DNA of 64,000 bases. Source: Catenuloplanes atrovinosus. GTDB lineage: Bacteria > Actinomycetota > Actinomycetes > Mycobacteriales > Micromonosporaceae. Shown here piece by piece: positions 1-8,207 of this stretch. The notes beneath the pieces are model-generated. The model was given only the letters and a program-made list of their open reading frames with translations. It was not told the origin of the DNA and did not search any database. How positions within the stretch are numbered: the stretch's first letter is position 1; each line of letters starts with the position of its first letter. Position numbers and translations under genes: made by a program. The stretch covers positions 5,008,001 through 5,072,000 of the forward strand of contig NZ_JAVDYB010000001.1 in NCBI RefSeq assembly GCF_031458235.1, given 5' to 3'.

Positions 1-2
1 CT

Positions 3-680
3 CAATTGGTGTACGTCATGGACTTGCTCACGAACACCGACGATCATCTGATACTCCGGCTGACAATGCTTCCGGTCGACACCTACCACGACGAGTACCT
101 TTTCCTCCGTGTCCTGCAGTGCTTCGAGTTGCTGTTCTCGCTGCTCGTCGTGGACGTCCAAGACGTCATATCTTCGCTGTTCGCAGGCCGAGCGCGTCTC
201 GCCTCATCGCGCCTCGACGCCGCTACCGGCGTTCTACAGGAGGCGCAGGCCTTGTGGCCACTGATCGCCACCATGCAGCCGGCCGCCTTCGCACACTTCC
301 GGCAGAACACTGAGGGAGCTTCGGCTATCCAGTCACGGGCATATAAGTTACTTGAGTCGCTGTGTGCACGTCCGGCAGAGGACCGGCTTAGTTCGGTGGC
401 ATACTTGTCCGTACCGGATGTCCGCGCAAAAATCGTAGCTGGCCAAGCCTCTCTTGATGAGGCATTCCGCGCCACACGGGACCGGTTCGGCGCCGCGTCC
501 GTGGCAGAGCTGCACCAAGCCATGGAACGGTTCGCAGTGACTATTCTGCGATGGCGGCGGAGCCACCTAGGGATCGCTACCAGGATGCTCGGCACCGACG
601 AATCCGGAACTGGCAACACGAGCGGACTACCCTACCTGGCCACGGAAAAAGACCGGCAGGTATTCCGCACTTCCCCGTAG
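3..680 (+). CDS. Tryptophan 2,3-dioxygenase-like heme protein, 5' end outside window
   Basis: The reading frame is open to the left edge, so the start lies upstream. The visible part matches tryptophan 2,3-dioxygenases: an HDE-type helix (YHDEYLFLRVLQCFELLF), the M-x-P-x-x-F-x-x-FR / S-A-I-Q-S-R segment in the middle, and a C-terminal W-R-x-x-H followed by a GTG-N-T-SG-x-x-YL loop, where the His is the usual axial heme ligand. The family opens the indole ring of L-Trp to N-formylkynurenine in the cytoplasm. No other kynurenine-pathway gene is visible, so this could be a secondary-metabolism paralogue. It converges on the next gene. Family assignment is fairly sure, substrate is not. Confidence 0.75.
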   Translation, partial: QLVYVMDLLTNTDDHLILRLTMLPVDTYHDEYLFLRVLQCFELLFSLLVVDVQDVISSLFAGRARLASSRLDAATGVLQEAQALWPLIATMQPAAFAHFRQNTEGASAIQSRAYKLLESLCARPAEDRLSSVAYLSVPDVRAKIVAGQASLDEAFRATRDRFGAASVAELHQAMERFAVTILRWRRSHLGIATRMLGTDESGTGNTSGLPYLATEKDRQVFRTSP

Positions 681-751
681 TACGCTGCAAGAAAACGAGC
701 GCTCCGAACACCCGCGACAGATCGGAAAAGTGTGACAGCTTTCCCTATAGA

Positions 752-1627
752 TTAAAGCGCCCGCGGCATCCTGACGCACCATGGCAAGCGCCCGAGACGA
801 TTGAAACCAAGAGCACGATACTGCTCCCGCATTTCCCGTGGCACACCTTGGACTCCAATCGCGATCCGGCGGACGTCCGCTTCTTCTGCGACCTGATGCA
901 GCAGGATAGTCAGCGCGCGCTGACCGTCAGGCCCTTTATCACTTATAGCCTCGAGGGTTACCATGGTGACGTTACGATCCGACGCCCAGCGTCGGAGGTG
1001 GCGCCAGCCGCCACTGCCCATCTCAGCGTTAGCGGGATAGATAGTATGCGTGACGGCCAGCATGATTTCGACGCCAAGCACTAGGATGGCGGCCACTTCA
1101 GCGTGATCTAATGCCTGCCCTGCTGGCCCGACGGCGATTACCGCCATGCCAACCGCTGAAGGAAGAACGAGATAGAGCGCCGCCGACATCTGGGCGAACG
1201 CAAGGAGCCCGAGAGCTTTGCGTACCGGAAGTGTTCGCGGCCATGCCTGCCCGCTGAGGGTTAAGGCCTTATCGCCGTAGCAGCCGATGCTTCTATCGGC
1301 ATGCGCAGCACCGAGCAGGGCCAGAGTGGCGGGCCAGGCGCACATGGCCGCCACCAGATGCAGCAAGGGATGCAGGGCAGCTTGGCGGCCACGGGCACGG
1401 GCAACGAGCCATGCCAAGGTAGGCAGGCTCCACCAGTCCGGGCCACGGGCAGCAAGCAGCCGGTGGGCCGGGCGCCTGCGGCGGGCCGCATTCCCCGGCG
1501 GCGATGTCTGCTTCGGCCACGCACGGGCGCACGCACGGACGCGGACTATCGCCACTAGCTCGGCGGATAGGGGCCCGTCGTCACTCCCGACGGCCTCGCC
1601 CGTCGGGGGTTCGCCACGTCGCGACAT
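752..1627 (-). CDS. Membrane protein with GNAT-like C-terminus, function unknown
   Basis: About 291 residues from the ATG at 1627. The N-terminal third is Arg/Ala-rich. It is followed by hydrophobic segments around residues 85-105 and 140-195 that look like two to four membrane helices. The last 60 residues (VTLEAISDKG ... REQYRALGF) resemble the end of a GNAT acetyltransferase, where a Y-R-x-L-GF strand-helix closes the fold. The acetyl-CoA binding loop is not evident, so catalysis is doubtful. It lies downstream of the MAB_1171c-type gene on the same strand with a gap of about 95 bases. Not recognised as a named family. Confidence 0.5.
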   Translation of the reverse strand: MSRRGEPPTGEAVGSDDGPLSAELVAIVRVRACARAWPKQTSPPGNAARRRRPAHRLLAARGPDWWSLPTLAWLVARARGRQAALHPLLHLVAAMCAWPATLALLGAAHADRSIGCYGDKALTLSGQAWPRTLPVRKALGLLAFAQMSAALYLVLPSAVGMAVIAVGPAGQALDHAEVAAILVLGVEIMLAVTHTIYPANAEMGSGGWRHLRRWASDRNVTMVTLEAISDKGPDGQRALTILLHQVAEEADVRRIAIGVQGVPREMREQYRALGFNRLGRLPWCVRMPRAL

Positions 1628-1721
1628 GGCGCATACCCCCTTGGCTAGGACGGTCCCGGCGTTGTCGGTCTCGCCGACGTGGGCTCGGAAGTAGTAGAGC
1701 TTGCCGAAATTGATTGCGACA

Positions 1722-2960
1722 CTAGGAAGTAGCCGCGTTGGCCATTGCGAGAGCCTCCCTGGCGGCTGTTATCGCCGTCTCGGAGCTGAGGCGGTCCGAA
1801 ATTGCGGCTTGGGCCTCCATTTCATCGTCGATATCGCCAGGGTGGGTAGGCGTGGCCGGGCTGAGAGCGACGTCGTCGGCCGGCTCCTCGATGGGCACGG
1901 TCGTGCGATACAGCTCGACTGCGACGAGAACACGAGCCGCCTCGCCCGCCACTTCACCAGCCCGCTGTCCTTCTACGACCACCGTGGCAGCATAGGCAAT
2001 ATCGAAGGCACGTTGAGCCGTGGTGGAAGCCAGAAAGTCGGCGATCTCTAGCCGACCGTCGCCTATTTCGATGTATCGGCGGTATAGCCAGCGAGGGCGC
2101 AGCAGAGGAAGATTCGCGGTAGCGAGCCGAGTGCCGGGCTGGCGGGCGATTTCCGGCGCGACGGAATAGAATGCGAGCCATAGCGGATAGAGGCGTCGAT
2201 AGAGCCTATCCTGTGCGGGCCAGCGCCACGCGGCGACCACTGCTGTTCCGACGCTGGATATGGTGAAGCTTAGCGCAATAAAACCAATGCAGGAGGTGAT
2301 GAAAAGCTGAGATCCGGCCGATTCCGGCCAGGGCAGATTACCACCCAGGAATTCTGTGATGATAAAGAGTGCCTTGTGCGCGACGTAGCCAAGCCCCAGC
2401 ATACTGCCGATACTAAGAAGCCGTAAACTGAAGCGAACTATTTTTCGATTGACACGGCGCGCATAGCGCAGCGACATGCGCAAGATATCGGTGACCGCGA
2501 TGGCGAGGTAGGCAAGGTAGAAGAGGAAGTAGACACCGATCTGCGGAAGTGTCGCGTATCGCTCCGAGAAGTTAACCGGCTCCGAGACGTCGACTGGAGC
2601 GAGCCAGAATGCAACAGACATGATGCCGATCACTGCGGCGAGCATCGTCAGGCGAACACGTACGCGGGCAGGAGCCTTGGGCGGGTCTCCCAGGTGGAGG
2701 AAAAGGACTTGGAACCCAGCCGCGGCGATGAGTGCTGAGCCATTCTCGAACACTTTTGCAAGGTTTGGCACACCGGACGCTTCATCGATTGCGAGGTATA
2801 AAGGCTCCCAGCCGATGGCAACCGCCGATCCGAAGCCAAAAAGAATCCCGCAGGTGGCGCGTGTCGCGGGATTGCTGGGCTCGCGTATCAGCGCGACGAG
2901 CTTGACCGCCAGCGCCGTGGCAGCGAACCCTAGGGCTATGAGGTGGCCGATCTCAGGCAT
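1722..2960 (-). CDS. MAB_1171c-type multi-pass membrane protein
   Basis: 412 residues from the ATG at 2960, chosen because the peptide from there begins directly with a membrane helix (MPEIGHLIALGFAATALAVK). Six or seven hydrophobic helices fill residues 1-260. A cytoplasmic C-terminal domain follows, with the pattern LYRRYIEIGDGRLEI...A...A that is typical of the DUF6545-type tail. Family members are called putative transporters only by annotation; the transported substrate, if any, is unknown. The start overlaps the end of the upstream ImmA-like gene by 8 bases, so the two are probably translated together. From memory, this family often sits next to XRE and ImmA/IrrE genes in actinomycetes, as here. 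Confidence 0.75.
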   Translation of the reverse strand: MPEIGHLIALGFAATALAVKLVALIREPSNPATRATCGILFGFGSAVAIGWEPLYLAIDEASGVPNLAKVFENGSALIAAAGFQVLFLHLGDPPKAPARVRVRLTMLAAVIGIMSVAFWLAPVDVSEPVNFSERYATLPQIGVYFLFYLAYLAIAVTDILRMSLRYARRVNRKIVRFSLRLLSIGSMLGLGYVAHKALFIITEFLGGNLPWPESAGSQLFITSCIGFIALSFTISSVGTAVVAAWRWPAQDRLYRRLYPLWLAFYSVAPEIARQPGTRLATANLPLLRPRWLYRRYIEIGDGRLEIADFLASTTAQRAFDIAYAATVVVEGQRAGEVAGEAARVLVAVELYRTTVPIEEPADDVALSPATPTHPGDIDDEMEAQAAISDRLSSETAITAAREALAMANAATS

Positions 2961-3501
2961 ACCATTTCCGATCGTCAGCCAGCACGCCGCTGAATCTGTA
3001 GGCGACGTGGTCGTCGGGTGTGTCGTTGAGGGTTTCGTGCGAGCCGAGCGTCGCGCGCGTGCCGAGCATGGTGGCGATGTCTTCGGCGTCGCGCTCGTCA
3101 CTGATGTTGTACGTCTTGGGCGACCGGCCGAGCACGCTCTTGATCAGGGCAGGGTCGAGTTCAGTGAACATCTCGACAGCGCCCTGGAGGGTGATGACGT
3201 CCCCTTCGTGGCCCAGGATCAAATGGGCGAGCTCATGGAAGATGATGTGGTCGCGTACCACCGCCGGGGCCGTTGCGTCATAGACGATGACATCTTCGGG
3301 CTCATCCGCCTTGGAGATGGATATCAACAGCCCGCACCGCGCGACCCCGGGCGGCAGACGGGCGGTCATCAAGCGGATTGGCCGGCCGCGGGCCTCTCCG
3401 ACCGCTTCGCACAGCGCGGCCGACGTAAGGGGTACCGGGAGGCGCACCCCAAGCCTGATCAACTCACGCTCGAATTGACGCGCCACGTTCTTGCCGAACA
3501 T
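2953..3501 (-). CDS. ImmA/IrrE-type zinc metallopeptidase
   Basis: 182 residues. The motif FHELAHLILGHEG near residue 90 is the HExxH zinc site of the ImmA/IrrE family, soluble proteases that cleave a partner XRE repressor or otherwise relieve repression. A preceding strand (EDVIVYDATAPAVVRDHIIF) fits the usual fold. The C-terminal part contains an E-R-DAEDIATML helix that could supply the third zinc ligand. It is first in a two-gene unit with the MAB_1171c-type gene. An operator-like palindrome lies 106 bases upstream, and the same sequence flanks the XRE gene at 4452, its likely partner. Confidence 0.8.
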   Translation of the reverse strand: MFGKNVARQFERELIRLGVRLPVPLTSAALCEAVGEARGRPIRLMTARLPPGVARCGLLISISKADEPEDVIVYDATAPAVVRDHIIFHELAHLILGHEGDVITLQGAVEMFTELDPALIKSVLGRSPKTYNISDERDAEDIATMLGTRATLGSHETLNDTPDDHVAYRFSGVLADDRKWYA

Positions 3502-3606
3502 GCGTCGCCATCACCCCCTGAGCATCGCGGCGCTCCAGCTTCATGAAGCTGGCTGCCCACCCGCCCACTCCCGCTTGATCGCCGGTTGCCGCACCTCTAG
3601 AGCCGT

Positions 3607-3618
3607 CCACAATAGTGG
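3607..3618. promoter_or_regulatory. Operator-like palindrome, copy 1 of 3
   Basis: CCACAATAGTGG lies upstream of the ImmA/MAB_1171c unit (reads left) and before the PAP2-like gene (reads right). It is identical to the copy at 4941 and is the reverse complement of the copy at 4991. The half-site CCAC/GTGG is perfect and the core is A/T only, which stands out in this GC-rich sequence. Inferred binding site of the XRE protein at 4452. Confidence 0.6.
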
Positions 3619-3713
3619 CGGCCCGCATGGCAGCATAGGGTCACGCACCGGCATGAATCCATCTCGCTCAACATAGACCGGATAACGGAACATGAACGGA
3701 AGGTAAGAAACAG

Positions 3714-4418
3714 GTGACATCAGCAAGTTCGGCCAATCACGCAGAGACACGAGATGACACGACCGAACAGAGCCGGCAACAGCAGGGTGCCGCGACCGCC
3801 AAGGACAAGCCTGCGGCGCGCGACCGACTCAGCTTGGCGGCACGGTTACTTACCGAAGTCTTTGCGCCCGCAGTCCTTGCGGCAGTGATGCCGATCACAA
3901 TGGCGCTGGCTGCAGAGTCCAATGTGGTTGCCGGGCTCGGTTGGGGTGTCCTCGGCGCGGCGTTCACAGCCGTAGTCCCTTACGCGATCATTCGCTTGGG
4001 CATGTGGCGCGGCGAGTTGAAGGACCATCACATCGGCGACCGCTCCAAACGCGCGAAGCCCTTCGCGCTGTCTCTGATATCCGTAGCCGTGGGCGCGGCC
4101 GTCATCGCCATCGCCGGAGGACCGCGCGAGTTGGTCGGGACGATCGCGGTGATGTTCACCGTGCTGCTCGCAGGCACGGTAGTGAATTTGTGGTGGAAGG
4201 CCAGCGTGCATGGCGCCGTGATAGCCGGCTCGTGCACCATGCTGATGCTCGCGTTTGGTTTCATGGCCTGGCCAGCGTGGATTCTGGCGGGCGCGGTTGG
4301 ATGGTCGCGCGTTCGTCTTAGAGACCACACCACCGCCCAGGTCATTGCAGGCCTGGCCATGGGAGTACCAGTGGCGGCCGCAGTTTACAGCCTGATTACT
4401 GGTCTCTGGCGACCGTGA
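3714..4418 (+). CDS. PAP2-superfamily-like integral membrane protein
   Basis: 234 residues from a GTG at 3714, preceded by GGAAGG ten bases away. A polar N-terminus of about 40 residues is followed by six hydrophobic segments. The C-terminal half carries K-A-S-V-H-G (near residue 163) and W-S-R-V-R-L-R-DHT (near 200). These resemble motifs 2 and 3 of PAP2 phosphatases, in which His and Asp/His perform phosphate transfer. The classical K-x6-RP motif 1 is not obvious, so activity is uncertain. It may act on a lipid phosphate such as a polyprenyl diphosphate. The gene is divergent from the ImmA unit and convergent with the XRE gene. Confidence 0.6.
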   Translation: MTSASSANHAETRDDTTEQSRQQQGAATAKDKPAARDRLSLAARLLTEVFAPAVLAAVMPITMALAAESNVVAGLGWGVLGAAFTAVVPYAIIRLGMWRGELKDHHIGDRSKRAKPFALSLISVAVGAAVIAIAGGPRELVGTIAVMFTVLLAGTVVNLWWKASVHGAVIAGSCTMLMLAFGFMAWPAWILAGAVGWSRVRLRDHTTAQVIAGLAMGVPVAAAVYSLITGLWRP

Positions 4419-4451
4419 GTGAGGGGCGCGTACGGTGCGGACTGGCGCTCG

Positions 4452-4886
4452 CTAGACCGCACCGTCGGACTTGGACTTGTCCCAGTCGAGCACCTGGTTC
4501 ACGATCGCGAGGAATCCTCGACGGCGCGCCGGGTCTAGCCCCCGGGCTTTGATGATGACGCCGGCGAGTTCCTTGTCATCCAGTGCTTCTTTGAGCGCCC
4601 TCAGCTCGGCCAACTCGGCGACTTGTTCGCGGATCCTGTCGCCCTGAGCGCCATCGGAGAAGTAATCCTCCGGGACGTTGAAGAATCCGGCGATCGCTCG
4701 GACGACCGCCCGCGTGGGGTTATCTCTTTCGCCGGAGAGGAGGTAGTTGACGTAGGCCTTGCTGAGGCCTGTGCCGCGTGCGATCTCGGCCGCCGTGTAG
4801 GGCTTGCGGTCCTTCGGGTACACCTCGTCGCGAAGGGCCGCAAATCGCCTGGCGAACGAGGTGATGGGCTGCTCTCGGCCCTCCAC
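4452..4886 (-). CDS. XRE-family transcriptional regulator
   Basis: 144 residues from a GTG at 4886. Residues 8-75 form a helix-turn-helix of the EspR/XRE kind: YTAAEIARGTGLSKAYVNYL is the turn, followed by SGERDNPTRAVVRAIAGFF and a short Pro-Glu-Asp-Tyr-Phe segment. The remainder is helical and probably dimerises. A CCACAATAGTGG palindrome lies 55 bases upstream, where it would cover the promoter, and a second copy precedes the divergent ImmA-like gene. This suggests autoregulation and joint control of three units. Partner cleavage by one of the ImmA-like proteins is inferred from ImmR/ImmA precedents. Confidence 0.85.
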   Translation of the reverse strand: MEGREQPITSFARRFAALRDEVYPKDRKPYTAAEIARGTGLSKAYVNYLLSGERDNPTRAVVRAIAGFFNVPEDYFSDGAQGDRIREQVAELAELRALKEALDDKELAGVIIKARGLDPARRRGFLAIVNQVLDWDKSKSDGAV

Positions 4887-4940
4887 GACTCACCCCCACG
4901 CACCCTTGGTCGCCCTCAAGCTACGCCACGCTCCGTGTGA

Positions 4941-4952
4941 CCACAATAGTGG
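4941..4952. promoter_or_regulatory. Operator-like palindrome, copy 2 of 3
   Basis: CCACAATAGTGG, 55 bases upstream of the XRE start and preceded by GTGTGA. Its centre is 50 bases from the centre of the copy at 4991, close to five helical turns. That would allow dimers to bind on the same face between the divergent genes. Confidence 0.65.
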
Positions 4953-4990
4953 ACTCCAGCAGCAGTGTCGTTGCTTCGAGACATACGTGA

Positions 4991-5002
4991 CCACTATTGT
5001 GG
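4991..5002. promoter_or_regulatory. Operator-like palindrome, copy 3 of 3
   Basis: CCACTATTGTGG (reverse complement of the other copies), again preceded by GTGA. A TATCAT hexamer at 5012-5017 could be the -10 element of the rightward promoter, which would put the palindrome over its -35 region. Confidence 0.65.
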
Positions 5003-5126
5003 CCGAGTCGCTATCATCGACAACCAGTGCAGGTGGGGACGAAGGACCCACTCAACGCCGGCGGACATCAGCATCACCGTCGACGACAGGGCCAAACCGA
5101 TTGCAGGTCGCGCAGGGGAGGACATC

Positions 5127-6125
5127 GTGGCCCCCGAATGGAGTCGGCTCGAGGAGCAGCTGCGCCTCATGGCGCTCGATATCCCCCGGCCGTTCAACCT
5201 CGACCAGTTTCGCCGCAATGTCGAGGAGGCTCGGGACCGCGTGGTCACCACCGTCTACTTCCAACCGGACTACCGCACCACCACGGTCTCCGCCGTCACA
5301 CAGTGGTGGGCCACGTCTGAGGCGGACTACATCGTCGTCGATGAGTCGGCAGCACCGTTGCTCCAGGAGCAGGGGATCTTGCACGAACTGGCGCACATGC
5401 TGCTGGAGCACAGCGGACGACCGCTCATCGACTCCCTCACTCATCAGTTCAGGTTTGTCTCACAGGACGCGATTCTGCGAACCTTGGCACGGGACATCAC
5501 CGCGTACCACGATCCGCAGGAGGCTGCTGCCGAAGCCCTCGCCAGCCTCATTCCCTTGCCCCCTGAGCGAGCTAGCACGACCCGCCTGCGGGGCCAGGCA
5601 ACCGAGGCCATGCCAGACGCCCTTGGCCGCCTCTACCGCGCAGCGTGGCCGCTATGGAGCGAACTGGTGGGTATCCTCGACAGCCCACGTCTAGAATTTC
5701 TCACGCCCATACCGAGAGACACCCGGCTCCCCCTGCGTCTTCGGCGACTGGTTATCGAGAGCCTCGACGGCTTACACCGTCTCCGCCCGCACCTATCCGC
5801 GAAGGTTGCGGAGGCAGCACGAGATCAAGCCTTGGCCGCTGGCAACTCAATGAGTACCGCTCAAGTCATCGCCGACGCGGCAGCGATCGGCACCGCGATT
5901 GACCGTGCGGCAACCTTCAGCCACGCACGCCTTTGCACCTTCCCATCACCCGACCAGGAAGCAGTCGTCTCCCGCCGCCATGACCTGCGAGGGCCTTTAC
6001 ACAGCAGCACACCGTTCGCCAATGCCCATTGGCTAGCTCACGTCGCACAGGCGCTTGCGAGGAGTTTCATCGTTCGCCGAGTCCGCGAAGCGGCTGCGCT
6101 CCACGGGACCGACGGCATCCGATGA
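5127..6125 (+). CDS. ImmA/IrrE-like metallopeptidase with DUF6545-like C-terminal domain
   Basis: 332 residues from the GTG at 5127. AGGGGAGG sits five bases before it, which decides the start over upstream in-frame codons. The HExxH zinc site is in GILHELAHMLLEHSG near residue 90, and a Y-H-D-P-Q-E-A-A-A-E-A-L-A segment near 135 may provide a third ligand. The C-terminal half contains RLRRLVIESLDGLHRLRPHL followed by small-residue helices. This resembles the cytoplasmic tail of the MAB_1171c-type protein at 1722. The gene is divergent from the XRE gene and preceded by an operator copy. Likely a soluble sensor or protease acting with the XRE regulator; the fusion is unusual. Confidence 0.7.
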   Translation: MAPEWSRLEEQLRLMALDIPRPFNLDQFRRNVEEARDRVVTTVYFQPDYRTTTVSAVTQWWATSEADYIVVDESAAPLLQEQGILHELAHMLLEHSGRPLIDSLTHQFRFVSQDAILRTLARDITAYHDPQEAAAEALASLIPLPPERASTTRLRGQATEAMPDALGRLYRAAWPLWSELVGILDSPRLEFLTPIPRDTRLPLRLRRLVIESLDGLHRLRPHLSAKVAEAARDQALAAGNSMSTAQVIADAAAIGTAIDRAATFSHARLCTFPSPDQEAVVSRRHDLRGPLHSSTPFANAHWLAHVAQALARSFIVRRVREAAALHGTDGIR

Positions 6126-6400
6126 CGTGCAGCTCAACGGTACGGAGCCAGGTTCGTCAACGCGGTCCAGCAAGGTGAAGCGCGGCCCCGGGCGCGCTGC
6201 CTCATGCGGTGGCTGGGGCCGTTGGCCAGTGGGTCAAGTCAGGTGACATGCAAGCCAATCAGCATAAGCGGAAATCGTCGGGCGGGTGGTCCTGTCGAGG
6301 TGTCGCTCGATGCGGTCGATCAGCGCGTGGCCGAGGCCGCGCAGCTACGCGATCGCGGTCGCGCTCGGCGAGCGAGCGGTAGTGGGCCGCACGCCGCGGG

Positions 6401-7261
6401 TTACGTTCCGGGCGTCTGTTGTCGCAGGTGGGTGGTGACGAGGCCGAGTAGGTGGGGGTGGAGGGCGCCGTTGGTGATGATCGCGCCGTTGATGTGGTTG
6501 TCGTAGCGCTGTGGGTTGCCGTGCAGGTCGGTGACGTGGCCGCCTGCCTCGGTGGTGAGCACGGCGAGGGCGGCGATGTCCCATGGGCTGGTGTACGGGT
6601 AGACGTAGCCTGCGGCGAGTCCGGCGGGGACGAAGAGCCCGTCTTGTACGGCGGACCCTGTGGTGACGAGGTCGGCGCCGGCGCGGACTGCGGCGTGCAG
6701 GAGTCCGGCGCTGTCCAGCGCGGGTACCTGCCCGCCGGGCAGGGCGAGGCAGGCACCGGTGAGGTGCTGTGCCTGGTTGACGTGCAGGGGCCGGTTGTTG
6801 CAGGCGGCTCCGCCGCCAGCCACGGCGGTGAAGATGCGGTGTGTGTGCGGGTCGCGGACGACGCCGAGCACGGGTGTGCCGTCGACGACCAGGGCCACGG
6901 ACACGGCGCTGAGCGGGATGCCGGCGGCGAGCAGCCAGGTGGCGTCGGTGGGGTCGAGGACCCAGACCCGGCCGGGATGCGGCCCGTAGTCGGGAGGCGT
7001 GTCTTCCTCGGCCAGGAGCAAGTCGTGGGGGAACCGGGCTTGTAGCGCCTGGGAGAACAGGGTGTTGCCGGCCACGTCGATGGTGGTGACCGGTGTGCCG
7101 TCCGGTTTCACGGTCGCCGGGGCCGGGCGTGCGCCGGTCAGGAGGTCACCGATCGCGGCCGCCTGCGTGATCGCGAAGTCGAGTTCGTGCTGCCAGGGGC
7201 CGGATCCCGCGGGCGCGGCCGTCGACGGGTTTTCGGCGGTGTCCGGGTGCAGGCGTGCCAT
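6401..7261 (-). CDS. Inositol monophosphatase-family phosphatase
   Basis: About 286 residues from the ATG at 7261; a longer in-frame start at 7327 is possible. Family motifs are visible in order: L-L-A-E-E-D (metal site), W-V-L-D-P-T-D-A-T-W (the DPxDGT motif with Gly replaced by Ala), and S-P-W-D-I-A-A-L-A-V-L-T-T-E-A-G-G near the C-terminus (WDxAA...EAGG). The family hydrolyses phosphate esters such as inositol-1-phosphate, histidinol-phosphate or 3'-phosphoadenosine nucleotides with Mg2+. The Gly-to-Ala change in the metal loop may alter substrate. It is the last gene of the long minus-strand series. Confidence 0.8.
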   Translation of the reverse strand: MARLHPDTAENPSTAAPAGSGPWQHELDFAITQAAAIGDLLTGARPAPATVKPDGTPVTTIDVAGNTLFSQALQARFPHDLLLAEEDTPPDYGPHPGRVWVLDPTDATWLLAAGIPLSAVSVALVVDGTPVLGVVRDPHTHRIFTAVAGGGAACNNRPLHVNQAQHLTGACLALPGGQVPALDSAGLLHAAVRAGADLVTTGSAVQDGLFVPAGLAAGYVYPYTSPWDIAALAVLTTEAGGHVTDLHGNPQRYDNHINGAIITNGALHPHLLGLVTTHLRQQTPGT

Positions 7262-7516
7262 CGCCAAGGGGGGTCTCCCACGAGGGTTGAAGGGGTGTCG
7301 GCTGCGCGCGGATGGGGCGGCTGTCATGCGCGGTTGCGGTGTGCTGGCACCGCGCCGTGGTGTTCCACGGTGAGGGCCGCGCGGTGGGGCGGGCCGTGTC
7401 GTCCGGTGGTGCCGCGGCGGTGTGCCGGCGCGGCATGCGCGGTGGTCGCGTGGCCGGCCGTGCGCGGCCGGTGCCGCCCGAGCGGTGGGCGTCTGCCGGA
7501 CGGCCGGCGTAAGGGG

Positions 7517-8128
7517 TTACCCGGCTGGTGGTGGTAGCGGTGCGACCTCGCGGGTGACGTAGTCGACGACGTCCTCGCCGTCGGCGTACAGCGATGCGAT
7601 GAGGTCGCGGCAGGGGGCGGTGATGGTGCTGGAGGTGTGCCGGATCGCGCCGTCGGCGGCGCCGGCGCCGGTGTAGAGCACCTCGTAGGTGCGGTCCAGG
7701 CCGAGGCAGACCAGCTCCGGTAAGCGGGTGTGCGTCTCGAGCGCGCGGACATGGGCGGCGTCGAGGACGCGGATGCGGTCGGAGATGGCGCCCATCAGGG
7801 CCAGCGACCGCAGTTCCCATTGCAGGTATGGGGTCAGTGGCGGCTCGATCACCCGTACCCGGTAGGAGGTCAGGCCGATCTGGCGCATCCGGCGTGCGTC
7901 GTCCTCGTACTCCGTGCGCCGCGCTTTGATCAACCGCAGCGCGCGTTTCCAGTCGCCGGCGTGAAAGAAGGCCGCCCAGCTGGCGTCGCCGGGTTCGACG
8001 AATGTCTGGCGGCGTTCGAGTTTCCAGAAGTCGCCTTCCCTGATGTTCCAGAACTGGTCTGCGAACTCGGCGCGGAACTCGTCGGCGGTCAGCCGCTCGC
8101 CAGCGGGAAGAAGGATCGTATCTAGCAT
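7517..8128 (-). CDS. DUF6879 family protein
   Basis: 203 residues with GAGGAG eight bases before the ATG at 8128. The pattern of an N-terminal F-R-A-E-F segment, W-K-L-E-R-R-Q-T-F, a central R-V-R-V-I-E-P-P-L-T-P-Y-L-Q-W-E and a C-terminal D-L-I-A-S-L-Y-A-D-G is that of DUF6879. These actinomycete proteins of unknown function commonly sit beside XRE or TPR regulators. It is cytoplasmic by sequence. It lies 79 bases downstream of the TPR gene at 8208. Confidence 0.7.
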   Translation of the reverse strand: MLDTILLPAGERLTADEFRAEFADQFWNIREGDFWKLERRQTFVEPGDASWAAFFHAGDWKRALRLIKARRTEYEDDARRMRQIGLTSYRVRVIEPPLTPYLQWELRSLALMGAISDRIRVLDAAHVRALETHTRLPELVCLGLDRTYEVLYTGAGAADGAIRHTSSTITAPCRDLIASLYADGEDVVDYVTREVAPLPPPAG

Positions 8129-8207
8129 GCGGAGCTCCTCGTCCGGGGTGCGGCTCGCGTCGCGGTGTCGGCGCGCTGCCGGGGGTGGGTGGGGATGCCG
8201 GTGCCGG

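Noticed and set aside
3541-3750. A 69-codon minus-strand frame upstream of the ImmA gene
   Set aside because: It spans the operator palindrome and the PAP2-like start, lacks a ribosome binding site and shows no family; the region is better explained as regulatory.
6234-6350. Minus-strand frame LRGLGHALIDRIERHLDRTT as a gene remnant
   Set aside because: It looks partly protein-like, but it is only about 37 codons, closed by a TAG upstream and without a family match; not strong enough to annotate.
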